A DNA stretch of 64,000 nt. It comes from Oscillatoriaceae cyanobacterium M7585_C2015_266. GTDB taxonomy: Bacteria > Cyanobacteriota > Cyanobacteriia > Cyanobacteriales > Oscillatoriaceae. A program made the position numbers and the translations under genes. Below the pieces are notes generated by a model, which was not told the origin of the DNA, did not search any database, and saw only the letters and a list, made by a program, of their open reading frames with translations. Position 1 is the stretch's first letter. Each line of letters begins with the position of its first letter. The DNA is taken from contig DVEG01000027.1 in the NCBI GenBank assembly GCA_015295835.1, positions 330,329 to 394,328 of the forward strand. The letters run 5' to 3'. This document shows positions 52,290-59,754 of the stretch, in pieces.

Positions 52290-54491
52290 TTAGGGAAGTA
52301 GGGGGCGTAAGCCATTGACACTAGCAGCGAGCGCTGAACCGTTATGAACCGCTGTAGCAACCAGGGGGTGGATGCCAATAGTCGTAGCAAGTCCGAGAGC
52401 CGCCAGATTGGGAAAAACACACAAACAATTATTCTGATGAATGATTTGCATGGTTTGCTTAGCTAGGGCGAGCGCCTCCACCAAACTATTCAAATCATTA
52501 GACATCAAAACCACATCTGCCGTCTCCCGGGCGACATCCGAGCCCTCACCAAAAGAAACCGAAACATCCGCGCAGGAAAGAGCTGCCGAATCATTAATAC
52601 CATCACCGACAAAAGCAACTGTTTTACCTGATGCGTGCAACTTTTCCACAACTTGAGCCTTTTGTTCAGGAAAAGCGTGGGCGTGAATTTTATCTTCCGA
52701 AATGCCCAACTCAGCAGCTACAGCGCGGGCACGAGGGAGACTATCGCCAGTGAGGATGTGAGTTTCTATATTTTCTAACTGCAAACAGCGAACAACTGAC
52801 AAGCTTTCCGGGCGTAGAGGATCGGCATAGCAGATCGTGCCCAAAAAATGGCCATTGCTGGCGACAAAGAGTGCGGCAGTGCCTGGTGGGAGGGAAGCGA
52901 TATTTCCTATTTCTACACCTTGCTGATGTAAAAAGCGATCGCTCCCTACCAACACAGTTTCGCCGTCGATTTCTGCTCTTACCCCTAACCCTATCTGATA
53001 TTCCCACTCACCGCGTCGCAGTAAGCGAATACCCTTTTCCCGCGCACAGCGCACTATTGCTGAGGCTACAGGATGAGTAAGACGGTATTCAGCAGCAGCA
53101 GCAAGTTCTAAAATACGGGTTTGCTCTTTACTCAGCCCTGAGGAAATGCCTGATATTTTATCCCCAATTGCTTGTATATCAACTACAACGATATTACCAG
53201 TTGTGAGCGTGCCAGTTTTATCAAAGACGACGGCATTTACCTTAGCGAGTTGTTCCAAAGCTCGCCCACTACGGATAAGGATACCACGTCGCGCCGCTGC
53301 TGTCAAGGATGCGAGTACAGTAGTAGGTACAGAAACGCGAATTCCTGTGACAAAATCAAGAGTAAGAATAGAAGCTGCTTTTGTTATATTTTTAGTCGTA
53401 GCGAGAATAAAAGCTGAAAGCAGCAGTGCTGGAGCGAGCGCTCGTTCAGCTATTTGTGCGGCATAATTTCCCATACGTGTATCATGAACCGGGGCATCCT
53501 TAATTATTTGAATACTGACACCAGCACGAGTTTGACTGCCTACTCTTTCAGCAACAATGTAAATCTCTCCCTCACGCACGTAAGTAGAAGCATAAACTTC
53601 ATCCCCCGGTTGTTTAAAAACAGGCATAGATTCGCCTGTGAGTCTTTGCTCATCAATAGTAGCTTGACCACGCAAGACGCGCCCGTCAACGGGGATAAGT
53701 TCGCCAGTACAGGCGATAACAATATCTCCCTGTTGTATTTCTTTAATGGGAAGAAGTTGTTTTTGACTATTTCGCTCTACCCAGGCGAAGGCAGAAAGGG
53801 TATTGAGTAATTCAAGGGTTTGACGCTGAGTGCTACGGGCGGTGCGTTCGCGAATCGCATCCCCTAATTCGTGCAGCGTTAACATTAAAGATGGAGTGAG
53901 ATAGCTGCCTTGCAGGCTGGTAAGAGTAACAGCTATTAAATCTAAACAGTCGATATTTAGTTTACGATTTTTGCAAATACTCTCTACTGCTCGTTTGGCA
54001 ACTGGCAATGTTGCTACTGCTAGAGTTGCCGCCACCAATGGAGGCGCGATCGGTAGCCTTAATAGCTCTGCTAACAGGGAAACGATTGTAGCTAATATTG
54101 GGAGTTTTAATTCACTCCAGGGATTTTCTTCTGTAGGGGTATTTTCTTGGGAGTCAGCAATTTGTTCTAATTCTCGGTTAGTTGTAGCTAAGGCGAGCGC
54201 GTGCTTAAACATGTCACCGAAGTTTTTAATTTTGGTGGTGTAAGTGATGACTACTGACGCCGACGCCTGAGAAATACGAACATCTTTAACGCCATCGAGT
54301 TTTCTAACTGCTTTTTCTAATCTGCGGGCAAAATTGACATCCTGCCGAAGTTGTGGCACTCGCAACCGGCTCCGCCCTGGACATGTATGTATCACGCTCC
54401 AAGTAGGCTCTTGTGTTTTTATCTTTGGAGCAAATAGACGCCAGTCTTTTGTCGCAAGGCTTAGGTTTGATGTCAGATGCCCCGTAACCAT
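52290..54491 (-). CDS. Second P1B-like ATPase with arginine-type HMA-like N-terminus
   Basis: 733 residues from ATG 54491, with GGAGG 7 bases upstream. The HMA-like domain (about 30-100) reads 'WSVIHTCPGRSRLRVPQLRQ'; the Cys before Pro-Gly is not a CxxC. It has 'RLTGESMPVFKQPGDE', 'VVFDKTGTLTTGN', 'YRLTHPVASAIVRCA' and 'FVGDGINDSAALSCADVS'. The ion-site motif is again 'GIRVSVPTTVLASL', with no CPx. It is a close paralog of the pump at 44817 ('IDEQRLTGESMPVFKQPG' against 'IDEQKLTGESMPVIKQPG'). It is not in the eight-gene operon but only 4 kb away, next to fur, which suggests a role in iron handling. Substrate unproven. Confidence 0.9.
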   Translation of the reverse strand: MVTGHLTSNLSLATKDWRLFAPKIKTQEPTWSVIHTCPGRSRLRVPQLRQDVNFARRLEKAVRKLDGVKDVRISQASASVVITYTTKIKNFGDMFKHALALATTNRELEQIADSQENTPTEENPWSELKLPILATIVSLLAELLRLPIAPPLVAATLAVATLPVAKRAVESICKNRKLNIDCLDLIAVTLTSLQGSYLTPSLMLTLHELGDAIRERTARSTQRQTLELLNTLSAFAWVERNSQKQLLPIKEIQQGDIVIACTGELIPVDGRVLRGQATIDEQRLTGESMPVFKQPGDEVYASTYVREGEIYIVAERVGSQTRAGVSIQIIKDAPVHDTRMGNYAAQIAERALAPALLLSAFILATTKNITKAASILTLDFVTGIRVSVPTTVLASLTAAARRGILIRSGRALEQLAKVNAVVFDKTGTLTTGNIVVVDIQAIGDKISGISSGLSKEQTRILELAAAAEYRLTHPVASAIVRCAREKGIRLLRRGEWEYQIGLGVRAEIDGETVLVGSDRFLHQQGVEIGNIASLPPGTAALFVASNGHFLGTICYADPLRPESLSVVRCLQLENIETHILTGDSLPRARAVAAELGISEDKIHAHAFPEQKAQVVEKLHASGKTVAFVGDGINDSAALSCADVSVSFGEGSDVARETADVVLMSNDLNSLVEALALAKQTMQIIHQNNCLCVFPNLAALGLATTIGIHPLVATAVHNGSALAASVNGLRPLLP

Positions 54492-54845
54492 TGATCTTCC
54501 TCCCACAGAGTTTCAGACACCAATAGCATTAGTGTTCAGCAATCCAATATTGTTTTTGCGCTCGTTGACTTTTGCACTAACATTAATAAACCGCTAAAAC
54601 AATACTATTTTTAGTTTAATTCCCTAATATTTACTCTGACTTTTTTTTAAAAATTTTTAATTTTTTTTATAAATAAAAAAAATAAAGTGCTTACTATACC
54701 GCAATTAGATAAATTATTAATTTTTGTTAAAAATCGCCAAAAAATCAATTATCTGTTTTAATGAAAAGTTTTTTTAAAAAATCGGAAAGTAAATGTTTAG
54801 GGAAAAAGGCGAGCGCTACTTAATTTATTGAGAAAAAAAATCAAT
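54492..54845. other. Very AT-rich intergenic region
   Basis: About 350 bp, with long A/T runs at 54600-54790. No gene or RNA was recognised. It holds the upstream region of the second ATPase and the region behind the carotenoid oxygenase terminator. Confidence 0.4.
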
Positions 54846-54873
54846 AAAAAAACCGGGCAGAGAAACCCGGTTT
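54846..54873 (-). terminator. Rho-independent terminator of the second carotenoid oxygenase
   Basis: On the minus strand AAACCGGG, loop TTTCTCTG, CCCGGTTT, then TTTT. It begins 16 bases past the stop. The CCGGG core resembles the fbaA terminator at 9300. Confidence 0.85.
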
Positions 54874-54889
54874 CTTTGGCTACCAGTCT

Positions 54890-56377
54890 TCAAACAGGAC
54901 CAAAATATTCCTGACAGAAACTGCCGTGCAAGCCATAAGGAATATGATGCTTCAGGTGCAAACGCGACTGCACATTCAAATCGCGAGCATCCAAAATCAC
55001 CACATCAGAGCGGTGCATAGCGGCGTCATACACTAGCAGCAGCACCCAGCCATCATCCTCTCCACAGCCACCTGGGCGAGGAACAAACAAAGGTTCACCG
55101 ATAAAACCACGCGGTGCGGCACTCCAGAGCTGGCAGGCTCTTGTTTGTAAATCTATTTTCAAAACAGCTTGCAAAGGCGCATTCCCCGAAGGTTGGTGAG
55201 CTGCTCCTATATATAGATAACGATATGAGCGCCCTACTTTATCAGGGTGCAAACTAGGAAATTCACAGCAGCGAGTAGCCAGCACTTCTTGCTGCACAGA
55301 TTTATCTATAAGATTACAGCGAAAGCGCCAAAGCTGCCCAGCCGGGAGAGACTCGAAATTTATTTCGCGGAAATCGCTATTTGGCTCGACAGTCGGGAAA
55401 GAGTCATAGCAAACTGAGTCGAGAATGATTTCATCTCCCTGCTCAAAGGCGTTGGCGTGGTGAAAAACAAAGCACGGTTTGGTTGTCAGAATTTGAACAG
55501 CTTGCTGGTTGTGGCGGGGTATGAGAATGATTTTCGTGGGTTGATTGGGGAGAAAGTTAATGCACTGAGCAGCTGCTCGCCATCCTAAAAAGAAAGGCAA
55601 GGGATTAAATGAGACGGGATTTTGGATAAAGATACAGTAATTAGGCGTAATCGCCATATCGTGCAGGAAGGCAAAGCCGGGAATTGAGTGAGCATGTTTG
55701 CGTAGGAGTTTTCCAGTTGCGTTGATTTCATAAATAGTGATAGTGCTGGAAATTCCGGTTTTAACAGAAAAATTGATTAAACAGGGGTTCCCCCCATCTA
55801 TATCGCAACTGGTATCAATTCGAGGATGTGCGGCAAAAGCGTCGCCTTCTTGTAAGATGCCGTTAAGATATTCTTTGCCAAGGGTATTTAAAGTGTAAGG
55901 ATCGAGTCGGTAGGGTTCAGCAGCTTCCCACAGAGCAAGAAGTTTTCCTGCCCAGTAAATAATATTAGTGTTAGCTATGTTTTTGATTTTAGTATCAAAA
56001 GCATTTGCTAACCAACCGCCTGGTTTTTGAGTGCCGAAGATTCCGCGATAGATAATTTTTCCGGCTTTTTGTTCTTTGAGATAGCCTTCTGTGCGCACAA
56101 AACGATTGCGGAAATAGGCACGACTGTTTTTGAAAGCGATCGCACAAATCATACCATCTCCGTCAAAAGGGTGGTGAAGGCGATTGCCGTTAATATCTAG
56201 TAAACCAGGACCATTTCTAAATAATGTGCCTTGCAATTCTGGAGGAATTTCACCTTCAATGTCGTCTATCCAGTATTCGAATTCTTTCGTTTGTGATTCG
56301 TAACCTTTTTGCCAGTCTTTACGGTTGTAGTAAACAGATGCGTTAATAAATGAAGGTTTGGAAGTTTGCAATTGCAT
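54890..56377 (-). CDS. Carotenoid oxygenase (RPE65/CCD family), second copy
   Basis: 495 residues from ATG 56377 ('MQLQTSKPSFINASVYYNRK'); a TTG 11 codons earlier is possible. 'GEIPPELQGTLFRNGPGLLD', 'HPFDGDGMICAIAFKNSRAY' and the iron-ligand histidines in 'DAFAAHPRIDTS', 'GFAFLHDMAITPNY', 'CFVFHHANAFEQGDEI' and 'IPYGLHGSFCQEY' are all present, so it should be active. The third motif keeps the usual 'HHANAFE', unlike the paralog at 21091. Cyanobacteria often have two or more such enzymes with different carotenoid substrates. It ends before a strong terminator. The FBT transporter lies 115 bp upstream on the same strand. Confidence 0.92.
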   Translation of the reverse strand: MQLQTSKPSFINASVYYNRKDWQKGYESQTKEFEYWIDDIEGEIPPELQGTLFRNGPGLLDINGNRLHHPFDGDGMICAIAFKNSRAYFRNRFVRTEGYLKEQKAGKIIYRGIFGTQKPGGWLANAFDTKIKNIANTNIIYWAGKLLALWEAAEPYRLDPYTLNTLGKEYLNGILQEGDAFAAHPRIDTSCDIDGGNPCLINFSVKTGISSTITIYEINATGKLLRKHAHSIPGFAFLHDMAITPNYCIFIQNPVSFNPLPFFLGWRAAAQCINFLPNQPTKIILIPRHNQQAVQILTTKPCFVFHHANAFEQGDEIILDSVCYDSFPTVEPNSDFREINFESLPAGQLWRFRCNLIDKSVQQEVLATRCCEFPSLHPDKVGRSYRYLYIGAAHQPSGNAPLQAVLKIDLQTRACQLWSAAPRGFIGEPLFVPRPGGCGEDDGWVLLLVYDAAMHRSDVVILDARDLNVQSRLHLKHHIPYGLHGSFCQEYFGPV

Positions 56378-56491
56378 ATCTGTGTAAAAATATCTGATTA
56401 TTAATTTCAAAGTAAAAAGGCAAAAGTAAAAAGGTAAAAGTATTTGTCTTTTTCCCTTTTCCCTTTTTCCTTTTTCCTTTTTCCTCTCAAT

Positions 56492-57946
56492 TTAGCGGCG
56501 TTCTTCTGCTGCTAGATTTTCTGGTAAGACACCAGTTGGTACTAATTCAGGTAGAAAATCTGGAACAAAATGATTGCCTGTGGCTTTGGCGATTTCGGGC
56601 TCTAGTGCAGGTAGAGAAGTTGCTTCTACAGTTTCGCCAGCGGTTTGACTGCTACTATCAGGAAGCCAAGTAATGAAAGGCAAGGGTAAGAGTGTAGATA
56701 TATTGGCAATAACTATGAGTAGCCAGAGGTTTTCAAAATTTGTCTGAGTTACGCCTAGTAAGTGCATGAGTAATGCACCTGTTTCATATGAAAGCAATCC
56801 TGCCAGATTGGTTACCGACATCAGCAGGGCAAAGAATGTTGCTTCTATTCCTGGTGGGCAAAGACGAGCGGCAAGTACGAGTACAGGCATGTAGGCAATT
56901 TGTCCCATAACTGTGAGAATGAGACTATCGCCCAAGCTAAACCAATGATCGTCAATACCTAGAGCGCGGTTAGCATGGGTGACGAGTAGCAGGGTACTCA
57001 TGCCCAATACTGCTGAAATAACTGTTGAGCATGCAAAAATGGTGCGGAAGGGAACAGCTTTGAAAAAGCGTTGGAATAGCCAGATGCCAATTAGGGAAGC
57101 GATGCTAGTGACTAGGCGCACGCGCCCTAGAAATTCTGGCTGAAATTTTAGTTCGTTGGTGGTGAAGAAGAAGAAGGCTGAGTCAGCGGTTGGGGTGACT
57201 TGCCAGAGGAAGAGGAAAGCAGTTGGCATCCAGATGGATTTCTGGGTGAGCGCACTGCGCAGTTTTGTGATTTGTTCTTTGATATTGTGGAAATCGGGTT
57301 TTTCGTTTATTGGCTCTTCGGTGATTAACCATGCTGTAGCCGAGACAATTAGGGGGAAGGTGGCGGTAATTAAAAAGATGGTGTGGGTGCTAAAGTGTTC
57401 GAGAAGGGAGCCGCTGAGGTAGGCGGTGATTAATCCACCGATTGCGGAAGCACCCCAACTTAAAGATTGTAGGGAACCGGCGTCTGTTTTGGATTCTTTG
57501 CGTGCCCTTTCGACTACGAGGGAGTCTACGATAACGTCACTGACAGCGACAGAAAGGGAACTAAGAGCGATCGCTGCTGTTGCTGCTTGCGCTGTTTCGA
57601 CAATTGTAGCTAGGGCAACCCAAGCAAATGCTCCTGCAAGCCCAGATAAAATTAAGTAAGGGCGTCTGCGGTAACCAAAGATAGGTAATCCATCGGAGAT
57701 GAAGCCAAATAGTGGTTTTACCATCCATGGTAAAGCGACAATGCCTAGTAGGGCGGATACCTCTGCCGGAGAAAGCCCTAGCTCGTCTTTTAGAAAAAAG
57801 CTGACGGCAAGACGCGCTAACCCCAGAATCCCTTGAACGAAATAGACGAGTAAAATTGCGATTAATTCTGGAGTTGGCTCGTTGCCAAACAATAGTTTTT
57901 GTGTTATCGCCTGTTTGATTTTATTTTGGCCCTTAGAAATCACCAT
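56492..57946 (-). CDS. Folate/biopterin transporter (FBT/BT1 family)
   Basis: 484-residue membrane protein of the major facilitator superfamily, about 12 helices. It has the family features 'ELIAILLVYFVQGILGLARL', 'LSPAEVSALLGIVALPWMVK', 'PLFGFISDGLPIFGYRRRPY', 'LQSLSWGASAIGGLITAYLS' and 'MGQIAYMPVLVLAARLCPPG', followed by 'IEATFFALLMSVTNLAGLLS'. Characterised members move folates or pterins in plants, trypanosomatids and a Synechocystis homolog. The C-terminal 55 residues are a polar tail. Upstream of the carotenoid oxygenase on the same strand, 114 bp apart; co-transcription possible, functional link not obvious. Confidence 0.9.
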   Translation of the reverse strand: MVISKGQNKIKQAITQKLLFGNEPTPELIAILLVYFVQGILGLARLAVSFFLKDELGLSPAEVSALLGIVALPWMVKPLFGFISDGLPIFGYRRRPYLILSGLAGAFAWVALATIVETAQAATAAIALSSLSVAVSDVIVDSLVVERARKESKTDAGSLQSLSWGASAIGGLITAYLSGSLLEHFSTHTIFLITATFPLIVSATAWLITEEPINEKPDFHNIKEQITKLRSALTQKSIWMPTAFLFLWQVTPTADSAFFFFTTNELKFQPEFLGRVRLVTSIASLIGIWLFQRFFKAVPFRTIFACSTVISAVLGMSTLLLVTHANRALGIDDHWFSLGDSLILTVMGQIAYMPVLVLAARLCPPGIEATFFALLMSVTNLAGLLSYETGALLMHLLGVTQTNFENLWLLIVIANISTLLPLPFITWLPDSSSQTAGETVEATSLPALEPEIAKATGNHFVPDFLPELVPTGVLPENLAAEERR

Positions 57947-58154
57947 TACATTAACAATCGTTAAGAAGTTATAACTTTTATATCATAACTTGTTCACCAC
58001 AAGGTCAATAGGCCCGGGCCATATTTGCGTTTATTTTGCAAAGTGGTGATGATCAATAAAAATTAAGTAAAAATAAAAATTTATTCTGAATTGGTAAAAG
58101 CTCTCAGATATTAGAATAAAAACTACTATAGTTTAATTAGTAGGGATGATTGAA

Positions 58155-59546
58155 ATGCGTAAATGGCAAATAGGCTCTGCCTTATTCGCAGCTATAGGAA
58201 TAGTAGTAAGTAGTTTAACTCCTACAGTTGCTAAATCAACATTTTACGATATACAGGGACACTGGGCACAATTGTGTATTGAACAATTGGCACAGCGAGG
58301 TATTTTTAGTGGCTTTCAGGATGGGAGTTTTAAACCGGAACAATTTATTACGCGGGGTGAGTTTGCCTCTATTATATCAAAAGCTTTTCCTAATGCTCCT
58401 GCTGTCAGCTCTGAAACTCCTTTTTTTGACGTTTCTCCCCAAACTCCAATAGGAGAAGCTATTCGTAATGCTCGTCAAAGTGGTTTTTTGTCGGGATATC
58501 CTAGCGGTTTATTTAAGCCTAATGAGTTGTTGACGCGGGTGCAGGCATTGGTAGCGTTAGCAAATGGATTGAAACTCTCTCCTACTGTTTTGGATATTAA
58601 TCAGTTAAATCAAGTATATGATGACGCTAATGCTATTCCATCATTTGCTCTGAATGCGATCGCAGCTGCTACACAACGGGGTTTGGTTGTTAATTATCCT
58701 TATCCTCGTTTACTTAACCCTAATCAGCCCGCAACACGAGCAGAAGTTGCCGCTTTTGTCTGTCAAGCGATCGCTACTTCTGGCAAAGCTTCCCTCGTAC
58801 CGCCCCAGTATGTAGTTGCTCCTCCCAATTCTGGCGGTATTCAAACTCAAACTCAAACATTCGGACAAATAAAAGCTGAGCTTACTTATCAAAAACAAAC
58901 TTTTGTTTTTAGTGATTTGCGTTTGAAAGTTAACCGAGGAGAAGAAGTTTTTCTAGATACACCTTTACCAGTTGGTGGCGGTGTCAGTTCTATTCTTGGT
59001 TTTCGACTTACTGATTTAGATGGAGATGGTGAACCGGAAATTTTAATTGACTTATTCCCGCGCGAGCAAAGGTGCTGTGCTTATTCTATAATTTACCGTT
59101 ATCTCCCGGCTTTAAGACAATATAGTTATATTCAACATCCTTGGGGAACCGCTGGCTACAACCTTAAGGATTTTGATCTAGATGGCATCCCGGAATTTGA
59201 AAGTTCAGATCGTCGATTTTGGATGCTTTTTTCTTCTAATAATCCCGAAAATTTTGCTCCACTGCAAATTTGGCAATACCGTCAAGGTCAAATGTTTGAT
59301 GTAACTCGTCAATATCCAAATTTAGTTGCTGCCAATGCTGATAAATTATGGCAATCTTATCAGTCGCTTAGTAGTAATGGGCAGGATGTCAGGGCAGTCT
59401 TGGCTGCTTATTTGGCTAATAAAATGCTTTTGGGGCAAGGTCAAGATGCGTGGAGTATGGTGCAGGCTATTTATGAAGGAGGCGATCGCATTCAATATCT
59501 GGAAACTTTGCGTTCTTTTCTCCGCAGTACGGGTTATTTTCGATAA
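58155..59546 (+). CDS. Secreted protein with three SLH domains
   Basis: Exported protein, 463 residues from ATG 58155. An earlier ATG at 58146 sits directly behind the AGGG and leaves no spacing. The signal peptide is 'WQIGSALFAAIGIVVSSLTP' with cleavage near 'TVAKS'. Three S-layer homology domains follow ('FYDIQGHWAQLCIEQLAQRG', then 'FFDVSPQTPIGEAIRNARQS', then 'YDDANAIPSFALNAIAAATQ'), each with the 'TRxE/Q' type end. They should bind the cell wall. The second half has a calcium-binding-like loop 'LTDLDGDGEPEILIDLFPRE' and 'DFDLDGIPEFESSDRRFWML', reminiscent of FG-GAP or VCBS units. It stands alone, facing the tRNA-Ser gene. Confidence 0.88.
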   Translation: MRKWQIGSALFAAIGIVVSSLTPTVAKSTFYDIQGHWAQLCIEQLAQRGIFSGFQDGSFKPEQFITRGEFASIISKAFPNAPAVSSETPFFDVSPQTPIGEAIRNARQSGFLSGYPSGLFKPNELLTRVQALVALANGLKLSPTVLDINQLNQVYDDANAIPSFALNAIAAATQRGLVVNYPYPRLLNPNQPATRAEVAAFVCQAIATSGKASLVPPQYVVAPPNSGGIQTQTQTFGQIKAELTYQKQTFVFSDLRLKVNRGEEVFLDTPLPVGGGVSSILGFRLTDLDGDGEPEILIDLFPREQRCCAYSIIYRYLPALRQYSYIQHPWGTAGYNLKDFDLDGIPEFESSDRRFWMLFSSNNPENFAPLQIWQYRQGQMFDVTRQYPNLVAANADKLWQSYQSLSSNGQDVRAVLAAYLANKMLLGQGQDAWSMVQAIYEGGDRIQYLETLRSFLRSTGYFR

Positions 59547-59622
59547 AAATGCCGGGATTTGCAGATGGGGAATTGGTTTTAGTACTTAAGTGAAATGATC
59601 CCTTTGCCTCGGCATTGGTAAA

Positions 59623-59709
59623 CGGAGAGGGTGGGATTTGAACCCACGTTGGAGTTGCCCCCAAAGCAGATTTCGAGTCTGCCGCATTCAACCACTCTGC
59701 CACCTCTCC
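59623..59709 (-). tRNA. tRNA-Ser (anticodon CGA)
   Basis: An 87-nt class II cloverleaf on the minus strand: acceptor GGAGAGG with CCTCTCC, discriminator G; anticodon stem GCAGA/TCTGC around CTCGAAA, anticodon CGA; long variable arm TTTGGGGGCAACTCCAA; T arm GTGGG-TTCAAAT-CCCAC. It reads UCG codons. CCA is not encoded. Confidence 0.96.
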
Positions 59710-59754
59710 ACGTGTTCCCGTTTTAAATTTTATATTAACTTATTAGGTGATATT

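Noticed and set aside
21091..56377. Two carotenoid oxygenases as a linked system
   Set aside because: They are 32 kb apart and multiple copies are usual in cyanobacteria.
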